Shown: piece by piece, positions 37,401 to 46,429 of the stretch | Numbering within the stretch: the first letter of the stretch is position 1 | Layout of the letters: the number at the start of each line of letters is the position of its first letter | Source of the DNA: Lewinellaceae bacterium | Lineage (GTDB): Bacteria; Bacteroidota; Bacteroidia; Chitinophagales; Saprospiraceae | Reading direction: 5' to 3' | DNA length: 64,000 bases | Assembly (NCBI GenBank): GCA_020636075.1 | Contig: JACJYO010000012.1 | Location: 1 to 64,000 of the forward strand | Program-made: the position numbers and the translations under genes | Notes under the pieces: generated by a model | Told to the model about the DNA's origin: nothing | The model's database searches: none | What the model saw: the letters and a program-made list of their open reading frames with translations, nothing else

Positions 37401-40400
37401 GCCCGCCAGCACCCCGGGTGGCAACCCAACCGAAAGGAAGGTAACATCGCCAAACGGCAGGAGCACCGGTGGCCCGACCGGGTCGTTGTGTATGCCCGTC
37501 AGCGAACCGGGAACATAGGAAAACGACGCGGGCAACACAATGCGCACTTTTTCAAGGGCCGTGGTTGGCCCCAGGTCGCCGGGATTGACGATGCGCACCT
37601 GAACGGTATTTTCTGCGCAAAAAGACGCCGGGTTGTCCACCGTTACGTCCATTTGATAGGTATTCGTGGCAGTTGGAGCGCCTTTGATTTGCAAGGGCGG
37701 CGCCACAAACAGGCTGGTATTTTTCGGTCCGCCGCAGGCATCACTCCATGTACAGGCATACAAAAACCGCGTGCCGTCGATGTAATCGCAATTTGTTTCC
37801 AGTTGAAAATGGATCTCCAGGGTGTTCGACTGTACAAACAAAATGCCGGGCAAGGCTTCGATCCCGAAAGGCAGTTGCGCCAGATTCAGGGTCCAGGTCA
37901 GCCCGTTCGGTCCAGGCGCCGGATCGGGCAGGGGCACTTGCTGGCCGTTGTATTCGATACTGGCACTGCCCGGAACCAATGTTTGGCCGGCAGGCGGCAA
38001 TTGCAGGCTAACCTCGAGGTCATACATCAGGCCGTCGCCGACATTGACCACCCGAAGCGCATAGTCAATCGGAGCGCACAAATCCACCGCGGTATCCGGG
38101 CTGCTGCTGACATTGATTTGCGCCAGCGAAATTTTTGGCGAAAAAACCAACTCCAGTGGAGCAGCGTACAAACAGCGCGGCAACGTCGAGTCGCATTGAA
38201 TAGCAGGCTGTACCAGCACGAGGCCGGTTACGCAATCCTGAATCGTAGTTTTCAACTCAATAGTCCGGCAAGCATCCTGCCCTAAAAACAAACCCTCCAC
38301 GGTGGCATGGGCGTTATCCACCGGCGTGATTGGCAGCGGTTGGGGCGCCGCAGGATCGGTAATATCCACCGCAGTGAGCAGTTGGAGGCCCGGGGGTATT
38401 TCCAACCAAAGCAACGGCGTTTCTATGGAAAATGCGGGTCCGGGATTGCAGTATTCCACCAGCCAGGTTGGCTCCCTGCTGCTTGACAGGTTCGAGAATG
38501 TGGTAACGATCAGTTCATTAAAATCCGGGCTGCCGACACTTTGCGGCATCAACTGCACATTCACCGAATCCAGTGTGGCCAGCAGGCGGTGACCGGCAAT
38601 AATCGCAATCAGCTTGGTCGTATCCGGTGGGCAAAGTGCCTGGGCTTCGAAGCGCAAAACAGCCTCCGCCCGGCCGGTATAAAAATCGGTTACCGGCAGT
38701 TGGGGTGGTCGCAAAAACAACAAGGCAGCTGCTCCGCCAGGCAACACCACCGGGTCGGGATCGGCCAGCGGCAGTTGCATCGGCACCGGCGCCGCAGTTG
38801 CCCCGTCGCCGGCTTCATATTCCCAAACCGCGCTGCCCGGCTGGTAGGCATAGCCGGGTTGCAGCAGTACCCAAAGCGAATCGTAGACATAGAGCGGGCG
38901 TATTTCAAAGGGAAACAGGTCCGTATCGATCCGGCCCGACCGCCCTTGCACGAAATCGATCTGCACCTTCAGGTTATGGCAAACCGTGTCGGGAAACTCC
39001 AGCCGAACGGCATAGTCGATGTCCGGGTAGATGCCCTGAAAAAAGGCGTTTTTGGTTTTGCAAAGCAAAGAATCGCCGTGATAGATGTACGGAAAACGCA
39101 CGCGCAGGTCTTTTACTTCCTCCACCTCCAGATATGGCCAGTCTTCGGTCAGCCGGGCGAACACATCCACCTTCAGGCGGTCGCCGGGTGTAAATTGAAT
39201 CCCGCTGCCCGCCAGGCAGCCTCCGGGCTGAAACAATGCCTGCAAATCGGTTTGCCAAATGTGGTACCCGTTTAAAAAAATATACTCCAGGGGAATATCC
39301 GGGCAGCTCGTGGTGATGCCGGATTCGGCGTCCTCCACAGTGAGTGTTGCCGAAAGCGGCAGGAAATACGGCAACACCCCGTTCCAGTAGTACACCTGTA
39401 GTTGTGTAGAGTCGAATACGTCGCCGGCCATGCCCTCAAACCGGGCTTCGGCATGGATCTGCACAGTATCGTAGGGTATCCCGATATCCAGCTGTAGCCC
39501 GGCAGTGGCAGGATCAACCTGTGCGGACAGCACGTTGTCGGTATAACCCAGGGAAAGCCGCTGCACCCAAATGGTGTCGGCAAACACCCCGTGTTGCTGC
39601 GACGTGTCGTCCGGGCGCGGGCAATCGATCGTGAAGGGCAGTCCCGACAGGCAAACCAGGTCAAATTGTTTGTCACACCCGTTGCCGCAAACCCAATACA
39701 GGTCGGCCGGCAAAGCATAGGTACGGGGTTCAAAAGGCGGGCTGCAAATGGCCGAATCATCGATATCCGGCGGGCAAACGGGCACTATGGGCAGATCGAT
39801 CACGCCCACCACGTCTGGCAGCAACAGATACACCAGCGTGTCATTTTCCACCCAAAACGGCACGGGCATGCTGTCGAAAGTCGGCTGAAAACCTGCGGGG
39901 AGTTCCAGTACCTCCGGCAGGCTGTATTTCAGAATAATGCTGTCGTTCGGGCATACGTTGCGCAGGCCCTTGAACGTAGCATCCAGGTCGTAGTGAAAAT
40001 CATAGGTCGTGCCGGCGTCCAGGATAAACGGATGATCTTCCAAAAAAACATTTTGAACAAAACTGAGGTCCAGCGGGATATTGGGCGCCAAATTCGATGT
40101 ATACGATGCGCCACAGCTGCTTGAGTACCGCAACTGAGCCGCGAGGAACAGCATATCCTGCAAGCCGTTGCAAGGTTTGCAATCGGGGTCCAACTCCACC
40201 AGGCACTGCAACAAGACGCTGCTCCCGGGCGCCAGGTCGTCAAACTGCCCGTCGCCATCTTCGTCGGACAAGCCACCCGGCCCGTCCGGGTCACTCAGGA
40301 TTCCCGCCAGGCTCAGGCGGTAAGGCAGGCCGGCGCTGCCACCCGACGAATCGACCAGCGGGATCCCTGCAACGCGAAAGTTGAACACCGGGAAGCAATC

Positions 40401-41402
40401 AAATTTTATGCTGCCGTCGGCTGTACTTGCCGGATCGAGTAGAAATCCCTCCAGCCAATCAATATCCAGCGCCGCGGCATTGCCGGTGTTTTCCACCCGG
40501 ATTTCCAGCAAGTCAAATTCGCAGGGTCGGGGCGTTTGGAAAGCATTATTCACCGCGGCTACCAGCACGGGCGTCGGGCTGTTTGCTCCGGAAATCTGAT
40601 ACTGCTCGAAGCGCGGCAAGGCACACACCGTACTATCGGGGCAGGCCCAGCCATAGCTGACGATCATGGTTTGGCTGTTGCAATCCGTTATGCGAAACGT
40701 TTGCGTGACTACCACAGAATCCTGGTAGCCCAATGCCCCCTTTGGACCCAGATCGCCACTTTTCAGCACCAGGGTATCGCCCTGGAAAACCCCGGTAGTT
40801 TGCACCAGTTCGAGCCCGGCCGTTTGAAAAGAATCGATCAGAAATAAATATACGGCTGCGCCAAAACCCTCGTTGCGCAGCACAAAGGTGCGGGTAAATA
40901 TTTCGCCGATGGCCCCGGTGTAATTCCAGTTTTGCCCGGGAAGCAGGGTGATGACCGGCACGCGAATGTTGTAGGCACTACCGAGCAGGATCGGCTGCGG
41001 CACACCCCCACTCACGATGCGCATGGTATCGCGCAAATCGCCGCGATCTGTTTCGGCACAACCTACGCGAATGCGCAGTTCGAAGGACAAACTTCCATTG
41101 GCGGCGAGTGCGGGCAGGGTAAACACCGGACAGCGCGGGTCCGACAAATCCGAGGGATTCAACCCAGTAACCGAGACATATTGCAGCCCCTCCGGCAAAC
41201 AATACTGCAGGCTCCCGGCGGCCTGCGCTGCCGGCCCCGGGTTACTCAGGGTAACTGTAAATACCGTATCCTGGCAGGCAGAGATATCGGTGGGAATAGT
41301 GGTTGATACGGTGTAGTTGGCAGTGGCATGAAGGGAAAATGCGGCAATAATTGCTGCAATCGCCACTACCTGTTGGAATAAACAGACAGGTCTTAACAAC
41401 AT
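34488..41402 (-). CDS. Giant secreted protein with SprB-like repeats and type B T9SS sorting domain
   Basis: The start at 41402 gives a signal peptide (MLLRPVCLFQQVVAIAAI...HATA) and 2304 residues. The N-terminal two thirds are DUF11/CARDB-like beta domains (PDTAVDLCAPIDYALRVVN, NPGDLGPTTALEKVRIVLP). About seven SprB-like ~75-residue repeats follow, with the pattern C.G.S.G.......GG..PY.F.W......L..LPAGTYTLTLTDANGC. The last ~95 residues (IRVLRIFDRWGTLVFERSGF and GWDGRF) are the gliding-motility-type C-terminal (type B sorting) domain. SprB repeats occur in gliding adhesins, so a surface filament or adhesin role is inferred. Confidence 0.85.
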   Translation of the reverse strand: MLLRPVCLFQQVVAIAAIIAAFSLHATANYTVSTTIPTDISACQDTVFTVTLSNPGPAAQAAGSLQYCLPEGLQYVSVTGLNPSDLSDPRCPVFTLPALAANGSLSFELRIRVGCAETDRGDLRDTMRIVSGGVPQPILLGSAYNIRVPVITLLPGQNWNYTGAIGEIFTRTFVLRNEGFGAAVYLFLIDSFQTAGLELVQTTGVFQGDTLVLKSGDLGPKGALGYQDSVVVTQTFRITDCNSQTMIVSYGWACPDSTVCALPRFEQYQISGANSPTPVLVAAVNNAFQTPRPCEFDLLEIRVENTGNAAALDIDWLEGFLLDPASTADGSIKFDCFPVFNFRVAGIPLVDSSGGSAGLPYRLSLAGILSDPDGPGGLSDEDGDGQFDDLAPGSSVLLQCLVELDPDCKPCNGLQDMLFLAAQLRYSSSCGASYTSNLAPNIPLDLSFVQNVFLEDHPFILDAGTTYDFHYDLDATFKGLRNVCPNDSIILKYSLPEVLELPAGFQPTFDSMPVPFWVENDTLVYLLLPDVVGVIDLPIVPVCPPDIDDSAICSPPFEPRTYALPADLYWVCGNGCDKQFDLVCLSGLPFTIDCPRPDDTSQQHGVFADTIWVQRLSLGYTDNVLSAQVDPATAGLQLDIGIPYDTVQIHAEARFEGMAGDVFDSTQLQVYYWNGVLPYFLPLSATLTVEDAESGITTSCPDIPLEYIFLNGYHIWQTDLQALFQPGGCLAGSGIQFTPGDRLKVDVFARLTEDWPYLEVEEVKDLRVRFPYIYHGDSLLCKTKNAFFQGIYPDIDYAVRLEFPDTVCHNLKVQIDFVQGRSGRIDTDLFPFEIRPLYVYDSLWVLLQPGYAYQPGSAVWEYEAGDGATAAPVPMQLPLADPDPVVLPGGAAALLFLRPPQLPVTDFYTGRAEAVLRFEAQALCPPDTTKLIAIIAGHRLLATLDSVNVQLMPQSVGSPDFNELIVTTFSNLSSSREPTWLVEYCNPGPAFSIETPLLWLEIPPGLQLLTAVDITDPAAPQPLPITPVDNAHATVEGLFLGQDACRTIELKTTIQDCVTGLVLVQPAIQCDSTLPRCLYAAPLELVFSPKISLAQINVSSSPDTAVDLCAPIDYALRVVNVGDGLMYDLEVSLQLPPAGQTLVPGSASIEYNGQQVPLPDPAPGPNGLTWTLNLAQLPFGIEALPGILFVQSNTLEIHFQLETNCDYIDGTRFLYACTWSDACGGPKNTSLFVAPPLQIKGAPTATNTYQMDVTVDNPASFCAENTVQVRIVNPGDLGPTTALEKVRIVLPASFSYVPGSLTGIHNDPVGPPVLLPFGDVTFLSVGLPPGVLAGDSVVFSFKIVNNTASAICQLDYDFGIQMTQTANIACANASCAIDFVLLEDMFSMVLQKPSFALSGLTGLSLPLDAGLENWQLDFQLENISGISGGGSLQVEVRLDENQNAQLDPADPLLQTLAVSVEGLQSGGSLPVGINVDVSATSGCSGIWVSLVDTLCSCTRDSVFIPFVRLKNAGDDQIICAGAAAVLGFPGLDNALYEWIPASPYLSGTTVPDPVYEYTGAFAGSLQFSEVFVLKTTRAQGCISYDTIQVTTRKVELELSPTPVLCHGDSTGSVLATIQGAADTVQFTWSTSAEQTAQLDSLTAGNYALTVSDFYGCTDTAAITVTEPPALDVDLNTADFNGYDISCAGASDGSLTAIPSGGVGGYQFAWSPNGTGPELTALPAGTYTLTLTDANGCFLIAEASLLEPDTLQLALAVTDEVCLDAANGLIAVQVQGGVAPYSSGGMPVSASFEWSGLAAGPYTVEVTDANGCMAVVDTSLATLFSSFTASTDSVTCFGAADGFAEITGLGYPPFDFNWSSGNTGAAFNGPAGVYTCTVTDMLGCTYILETAIEEPALLLPMAGVEPVGCFGDSTGQIALSASGGISPYTFLQNGQPVGPVLSGLPAGLYIFSIVDGNGCVAALEVPLDEPLPLTMNLVVTDARCFESNTGQVDAQPNGGTPDYTLAWSSGLQGLLLDSVPAGWYVATLTDAGGCMLIDSAFVGQPAPYMPEFVVLELPCADRANGSLSVSGFPDGTRFGLNRPPFQDISVFDGVGGGMQLLEVEDSLGCRFEFAFDMPAYPEFLGEALADTVMHIGDSAWLRVVLPQGFPAGAIQHVWLNPIAPLSACDTCASLWVRPEQTAAYAVQFSTASGCLSESRVVVQIVQDSVYAPNVLYEGALRDENRFFTLFAREGAVQEIRVLRIFDRWGTLVFERSGFLPNDYVLGWDGRFRSADVLPGVFVWYAEVEFAGGRVMQLKGDLTVLR

Positions 41403-41609
41403 GGGACGGAATTTAGGATGGATTATACATTTCTGAGAACACCGAAATGGAACACAAATGAAGGGCCACAGCACCAAATTTGTCCGCCACTTAGCGAATC
41501 CAGTCCATCACAATTGTCCGTCGTGTCAAAACGCGACTAATTTTGTCAAGTTGGGACCTGATTTATGGTGACAGATTTTTTTGTTTTTGGACAGGAACAA
41601 CATGATTCT

Positions 41610-41642
41610 CAGGATCAAACGGCCAATGGCCGTTTGATCCTG
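41610..41642. repeat. Perfect 16-bp palindrome in a word-repeat gap
   Basis: Arms 41610-41625 and 41627-41642 are perfect around one base and are followed by six T on the plus strand. Both flanking genes are on the minus strand, so it is not their terminator. Surrounding words (TTATGGTGACAG, ACAGGAACAACATGATT) recur inverted or in variant form to 41690 and resemble 18352-18400. Confidence 0.75.
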
Positions 41643-41695
41643 TTTTTTCCTGTTAATCTTGTCTATTTAAATTTATGGTCACAACCTGAGTTGAT

Positions 41696-41896
41696 TTATT
41701 TCATCCGTTTGGTCATTTTTTTGGGAAACAGACCGGATTTGCTGCCTTTCGATTTTTTGATCTCCCCGTTTTTACCAACCGGGGCGCGCAGGCTTTCATT
41801 GGCCGGGCAACCCGATTTTTGGCTGCAGGCCGGCGCAAGCAGGCCAAAGGCAAAAAGGCAAGAACTGAACAAGATTAGAACGCGAAACTTTTTCAT
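41696..41896 (-). CDS. Small lipoprotein
   Basis: This 66-residue protein has a lipoprotein signal peptide (MKKFRVLILFSSCLFAFGLLAPAC, lipobox Cys at residue 24). A basic tail follows, rich in Lys and Gly (KKSKGSKSGLFPKKMTKRMK). Similar tiny lipoproteins with a CPANES and GLFPKKM pattern are familiar from Bacteroidota, with no known function. It lies 12 bp after the polytopic membrane protein gene and is probably co-transcribed with it. Confidence 0.65.
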   Translation of the reverse strand: MKKFRVLILFSSCLFAFGLLAPACSQKSGCPANESLRAPVGKNGEIKKSKGSKSGLFPKKMTKRMK

Positions 41897-41907
41897 GTAT
41901 TCAAATT

Positions 41908-43539
41908 TTATTTTAACTCAATCCAGCGGCCGCCGGAGGGGAAGATCACAGCCGTATTGGGCCGTTTCTCCTTAAGTTCAACCTCCATGTGCCATTCTTT
42001 TTTTCTAAAAACGTATCGGTCGTTTGAATAGTCTGTTGCCCCGACCCCATTTCGCCACCACCAGTTGCCATCCTGTTGAAATGCCGTGTTGTACTGCAAG
42101 CCCCCAGCATCGTGCTCAACCCGGATACCATACGCCGGGTCAATAACATTAAACTGTGCCACCTCCCACATTTTGCCTTTGAACGGCCGCATGCGCCGCA
42201 ACTCGAGCGCCTCATTGAAACCGTTGATCTGGCCAATGATACGAAACATAAACACGCCGTGGTAATCGTCGGGTGAAGCCAGTATGATCACTTCATCCCG
42301 GTCATACCACCGAAAATCATACACCAAACTGTCGCCAAGCCGTTCCGACTCCGCCCAAAAGCGGTTCATCTGAAGCAAGAGGCACAAAGAAACACCCACA
42401 AAGCCCAGCGCTAGCAGCCGGGAGGCAATTTTTGGCAAAAATGACAACAATAGCACCAGACCAAGCCAGCCGAACCCGGTAGCGAAATAGCCGTACCGGT
42501 CGTTTTCGGAACGCTGCAAATAATAAAAATACAAATTGGCAACCGGCATCAGCGCCACAAAAAACCAGGCAAATGCCGCACCCGTCCATTGCAACCGCGC
42601 CGACATCCGCCGGAAGAAAATCAACCAGGCGGCGGCGCCCAGCACAAACACCGCACTCCCCAGCCACAAGGGCCAGCCGTCGGCAAGCCCGTCGAACACC
42701 TGCACCTGTATCCTGCCTTCCCAATGTCGCATAAAACTGAATTGCTTGACGGTATAGCGCAGCACATTGGCCATGATCGTGGCGGGCGCAACCTTCAGGT
42801 GGGTGTCGGCGCCGTAGTGCCCTACCCAATCGCCAAGGCGAATTTTATTCAATAAAAAATAGAATGCCCAAAGGCCTGCCTGCGGGGCAAACAATCGACC
42901 CAGCAAGGGCAACAGACCCGCCGTTTTTTGCTGCGAAACCTGATGGGTAACCACCAACAGCAACAGTAAAACCGGAATTACCAACGACCATTCAAACGTG
43001 AATAAGGCCACCAACACGCAACCCTGAATGATCCACCAGGAGCGGCGGCGGCCTTCGGCCAGGTAATCCAGCGCAGCATGCATCGCCAGCAAGGCAAACA
43101 ACAAAGCCAGCAAATAATGCAAACAAACCCGCCAGACCACCACTTCTGCCGCATAGGGCGAAAATAAAAACAAGAGGGCGGCACTGAGGCCGACAAACAA
43201 ACGCTCGCCAACGGCCATAGATAAGGGCAGGCGCAAAGCCAGACGGCAGAGCAGCCAGGCATTCAACCCATGCAGTATGGCAAACACGCCATACCAAACC
43301 GGCGAGTTGGCGCCCAAGAGCCAGTATAGGCTGTAATTGCCCAAATGCAACACCGGGTGCAGCCCCGGATAGCCAAAACTGGTGGGTATGCCTGCCCAGC
43401 CACCGCGATCGTACGCATATTGCCAACCCAACCAGTCCATGACAAAGCCGGCATCCCGGGTGGGCCAGTACACGACCAGGCTAACCAGGACAAACAAACC
43501 CGGAAGCAGGCGAAAACGGGAAGGAAGGGGTTGTTCCAT
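41908..43539 (-). CDS. Polytopic membrane protein, possibly GT-C type glycosyltransferase
   Basis: The 543-residue protein has about ten hydrophobic segments from residue 12 to about 410 and a soluble C-terminal part of about 130 residues. The first loop contains WPTRDAGFVMDWLGWQYAYD, resembling the acidic first loop of GT-C fold glycosyltransferases that use lipid-linked sugars. Aromatic residues are frequent (YFYYLQRSENDRYGYFATGFGWLG). The exact family is not recognised, and a glycosyltransferase role is a guess from topology. Confidence 0.55.
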   Translation of the reverse strand: MEQPLPSRFRLLPGLFVLVSLVVYWPTRDAGFVMDWLGWQYAYDRGGWAGIPTSFGYPGLHPVLHLGNYSLYWLLGANSPVWYGVFAILHGLNAWLLCRLALRLPLSMAVGERLFVGLSAALLFLFSPYAAEVVVWRVCLHYLLALLFALLAMHAALDYLAEGRRRSWWIIQGCVLVALFTFEWSLVIPVLLLLLVVTHQVSQQKTAGLLPLLGRLFAPQAGLWAFYFLLNKIRLGDWVGHYGADTHLKVAPATIMANVLRYTVKQFSFMRHWEGRIQVQVFDGLADGWPLWLGSAVFVLGAAAWLIFFRRMSARLQWTGAAFAWFFVALMPVANLYFYYLQRSENDRYGYFATGFGWLGLVLLLSFLPKIASRLLALGFVGVSLCLLLQMNRFWAESERLGDSLVYDFRWYDRDEVIILASPDDYHGVFMFRIIGQINGFNEALELRRMRPFKGKMWEVAQFNVIDPAYGIRVEHDAGGLQYNTAFQQDGNWWWRNGVGATDYSNDRYVFRKKEWHMEVELKEKRPNTAVIFPSGGRWIELK

Positions 43540-43656
43540 TGGCTGCGTTTTTTAAAATCAAAATATAAAATGCAAAGGTCAAAAGGTAGTTTTTGGCAAA
43601 AGCAATTCGCAGGCTTCGGTTTTTATGTAATACTACCTTTTCATGATTCATCATCA

Positions 43657-44901
43657 TTACCTTTTTACATCCTCCACCTGCGGCTCTTTCAACACCTCAA
43701 CGACACCGGCCTCTCCATTTTCTTCCTGCACAAAAATCCCCTGCCAGTTTTTGCCGCAAGCATTATGCAAGCGGCAACCATCGAGCACCAACCGGCCACC
43801 CGGTTGCACGGTAATACGACTACCCGGCGGCATAGACAACCGGCACGACAAGTGCAAAACACCGCCCGGGGCGATAGTCAGGTGCCCTTCGAGATCGCGG
43901 GCGCCTTTCCAGGAAACGGAATCCGCAATTACGAGCGTCCGGTCTTCATGCAAGGTACACCATGTTGGTTGCAAGCAACGCCGCACCGCGCTGCGTTCAT
44001 CGGCGAAGGTTGCCTGCACCTTCCCAACCTGGCATGGCGTAAGTGCAATCTGGTAGGCGTTGTAATCCATCATATTGTTGGAGGCCGTATTCCGGCAGGG
44101 CGGATCGGGCGACCATTCCCAGCAATTGTTGGGGTGGTTATTGGTGTCGGGGCAGCCGTCTTCCGTCCAGGCGTGGTACAAGCCGAGGATATGACCGACC
44201 TCGTGGTTCAACAAGCCATCAAAACTTATCGGCCCCTCGCGGCTTTCGAGTACACCCGCAATTTTGAGCGCCGTACCCAGGGCAATACCCTGGCCATTGG
44301 CCCGGTAGGTTTTGGATTTCATGCTGTCCGGGTGATGTACCAGGACAAAAATATTGAGGATGGAGTCGGCGCCGATGCTGTACTTGCGGATCACATCGCG
44401 GGAATAATTGTTTTGATTTTTCCCCTGAGAAACGAAGTAGTACAGCGAATCGTCGTAATGAAAATAAATACCGTCATCGTCGGGTTGGTCGGGCTGCGGG
44501 GTAAGCACGTAGCGGTACCGCTTTGGCAAGGCCGGGGTATGCTCCGGTGACCGCCAATGCCAGACGTTGGTGTCCAGTTCGATATTGGAAAAGCGGAGCA
44601 ACTCGTTCATGAACACCCGCACCGAGTCCTTTGGCCGGTGGGCGGTACCGCTGCTGTTTTCCATCACGTGCACATTGACCCGGATGAAACGCATGGGCAT
44701 ATATTCCGGATGCTTTGGATCGGGCAGGTATCCGCTCCAATCCCTACAGTTCGGTGCAGGCATTGCGCGTCTCGGGGCAGCATCTGCTGTTGGCGGGTTC
44801 AGGTTGAATGCACGGGTATGCAAAGCAGGTGTACAGGCCAGCCACTGCACGCAAATTAACGCGAGGCATAGTTTGATGAATGCAAAGGCACGATCAGTCA
44901 T
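43657..44901 (-). CDS. M43 (pappalysin-type) zinc metalloprotease lipoprotein
   Basis: This 414-residue protein has a lipoprotein-type N-terminus (FIKLCLALICVQWLAC). The M43 signature is LLNHEVGHILGLYHAW (HExxHxxGxxH, three His ligands plus catalytic Glu), with a Met-turn MMDYNAY downstream. A beta-rich C-terminal part ends without a typical T9SS sorting domain. It should act as an extracytoplasmic protease on the cell envelope. Its ATG overlaps the stop of the rhodanese gene by one base (TGATG), indicating translational coupling. Confidence 0.85.
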   Translation of the reverse strand: MTDRAFAFIKLCLALICVQWLACTPALHTRAFNLNPPTADAAPRRAMPAPNCRDWSGYLPDPKHPEYMPMRFIRVNVHVMENSSGTAHRPKDSVRVFMNELLRFSNIELDTNVWHWRSPEHTPALPKRYRYVLTPQPDQPDDDGIYFHYDDSLYYFVSQGKNQNNYSRDVIRKYSIGADSILNIFVLVHHPDSMKSKTYRANGQGIALGTALKIAGVLESREGPISFDGLLNHEVGHILGLYHAWTEDGCPDTNNHPNNCWEWSPDPPCRNTASNNMMDYNAYQIALTPCQVGKVQATFADERSAVRRCLQPTWCTLHEDRTLVIADSVSWKGARDLEGHLTIAPGGVLHLSCRLSMPPGSRITVQPGGRLVLDGCRLHNACGKNWQGIFVQEENGEAGVVEVLKEPQVEDVKR

Positions 44902-45212
44902 CAAGATTTGCTTTCGCCGAAAGCCTCCTTCCAGGCGAGGACGCCGCCGGTCAGGTTACGCACGTTGGCAAAGCCTTGTGCCTGCATGAGCGCTTTGGCC
45001 ATCCCCGAGCGGTTGCCCGAGCGGCAATAAACGATGACCTCGTCGTTTTTATGGGCATCCAGTTCCCAGAGTTGGTTCATCAGATTGCCCAGAGGGATGA
45101 GCTGCCCACCGAGGTTGAATTCTTCGTTTTCCCAGGGTTCGCGAACGTCAACCAGGGTGACTGTTTCGCCGGAATCGAGTTTTTGCTTGAGTTCTTGAAC
45201 GGTAATATCCAT
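44901..45212 (-). CDS. Rhodanese-like domain protein
   Basis: From MDITVQELKQKL (Met at 45212) the 103-residue protein is a single rhodanese domain: VTLVDVREPWENEEFNLGG and the active-site loop YCRSGNRSG with Cys63 as the likely persulfide carrier. It is cytoplasmic. The family transfers sulfane sulfur or acts in redox and signalling; the substrate is unknown. It precedes and overlaps the M43 protease gene, and follows the PASTA gene by 48 bp that contain ATGAGTGA-type short repeats (45213-45260). Confidence 0.9.
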   Translation of the reverse strand: MDITVQELKQKLDSGETVTLVDVREPWENEEFNLGGQLIPLGNLMNQLWELDAHKNDEVIVYCRSGNRSGMAKALMQAQGFANVRNLTGGVLAWKEAFGESKS

Positions 45213-45260
45213 GACAATGAGTGAATGGGGCAATGAGTGAATGAGTGAATGAGTACGTAA

Positions 45261-46103
45261 TTATTGCCCGCCGCAAGCCGTTGGCAATTCCTGCGTCAGG
45301 TAGAGATCAATTTGTTCGCCTACCCGCATGGTGCCTTCTGCTTCGTAGGGCGGTGTTTGGCGCCATACATAGGCCGATTGCTCATCGAAAACAGTGGCGT
45401 CCTTGATCACAGCGCCGATACTGAGATTGCTGCTGGTAATTAAAAAACGGGCAGCATCGTAGGTTTGACAAACACAGTCGGGAATTTCCACCGTCAGCGT
45501 GACCTGTTCAGAAACGATGAAGTCGATGGTAGCGCCCATCTCAACTTTGTAACCGAAACGAATATCCTGCGTGATCGTATCGCCCCGGTACAACACGGCG
45601 ACGATCGTATTTGGCGCCAGTTTGGCATCGGCCACCCTGGCCAGAATGCGGGGCTTCAGACCAAGCCGGTTGATTTTGCGGCTGTACAGGTCGTAGTCGT
45701 CGCTTCCGACCAATTCCGGCATTTTGATGATGTCCGGATTGTTTTTTGTTACGGTAAAATAAATGGTCCGACCTTCCTTAACGCGGCTTTCCGCTTTGGG
45801 ATTTTGCGCAAGCACCTCCCCTGGTGGACGGCCAGGCACATAAATGGAGTCGCTTATCACATACTCAAAATCGCGGCTCTGTGCCTTTCGAACGGCTTCC
45901 TGGATTCCCATGCCTACATAATTGGGTACTTGCAGACTTTCGCCATGGTTGGTATAGCATTTCAACCACCAAAATGTCAGCAGCAATAAACCGGCGAAAA
46001 AGGCGATCAGGCCCAGGCAGTTTTTAACAACAAAAGGGGCGGTAAAAAAACTGTACAATTCAAATCCGAGGTGGCGGACCTTCAACCAAATTTTTTGCAT
46101 CAT
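45261..46103 (-). CDS. PASTA-domain membrane protein
   Basis: The 280-residue protein has one N-terminal membrane segment (LGLIAFFAGLLLLTFWWL) after a short cytoplasmic tail. Three PASTA-like units follow, visible in VPNYVGMGIQEAVRKAQSRD, MPELVGSDDYDLYSRKINRLG and IPDCVCQTYDAARFLITSS. PASTA domains bind peptidoglycan fragments. Here no kinase or transpeptidase domain is attached. In many Bacteroidota such genes neighbour rluD and cell-envelope genes; that partner is absent. The start could be the first or second of two adjacent Met codons. Confidence 0.8.
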   Translation of the reverse strand: MMQKIWLKVRHLGFELYSFFTAPFVVKNCLGLIAFFAGLLLLTFWWLKCYTNHGESLQVPNYVGMGIQEAVRKAQSRDFEYVISDSIYVPGRPPGEVLAQNPKAESRVKEGRTIYFTVTKNNPDIIKMPELVGSDDYDLYSRKINRLGLKPRILARVADAKLAPNTIVAVLYRGDTITQDIRFGYKVEMGATIDFIVSEQVTLTVEIPDCVCQTYDAARFLITSSNLSIGAVIKDATVFDEQSAYVWRQTPPYEAEGTMRVGEQIDLYLTQELPTACGGQ

Positions 46104-46144
46104 AGGAGGTACAAGGTGGCGCCACCAACTTCAAGGAACTTAAA

Positions 46145-46255
46145 CTTTTCCAAATTCAAATTTTTCTTTTCCAATTTCAAATGGAACGCTTTGGGAACAT
46201 CCTGTTGATTTGAATTTTGAAATTTGAAAAGAAAAATTGGAAAAGTGATTAGCCC
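46145..46255. repeat. Word-type imperfect inverted repeat upstream of the PASTA gene
   Basis: The left side (46145-46182) uses CTTTTCCAAATTC and TTTTTCTTTTCCAATTTC words. The right side (46206-46255) holds their complements in looser order. The 46104-46429 gap otherwise contains only a promoter-like box and, at 46388-46425, CAATATCCCAATATCT words also seen at 16700-16725. Confidence 0.65.
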
Positions 46256-46318
46256 TCTAAAACTTGAAGTCAGCGGCTGACGGTTTAATATTCACAGGCC
46301 CTTTGCCTCTGAATCCCG

Positions 46319-46326
46319 CAAAAGTA
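46319..46326 (-). promoter_or_regulatory. -7 type promoter box for the PASTA-rhodanese-M43 genes
   Basis: On the minus strand TACTTTTG fits TAnnTTTG exactly. It is ~215 bp upstream of the PASTA start, with the inverted repeat between, so the leader would be long and structured. Confidence 0.35.
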
Positions 46327-46429
46327 GGCCAAATAACAGGAAACTAAACCGGGTTTTATCCGGCATTCCGTTTCTTTGCCTCCCCACGCAATATCCCAAT
46401 ATCTTAATATCTCAATATCCCAACAAAGT

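Noticed and set aside
41610..41642. Terminator for the small lipoprotein or the giant gene
   Set aside because: The T run is on the plus strand, while both neighbouring genes are on the minus strand.
45213..45260. ATGAGTGA short tandem repeat as a phase-variation switch
   Set aside because: It lies between stop and start of two genes, not in a coding region or between promoter boxes, and copies are irregular.
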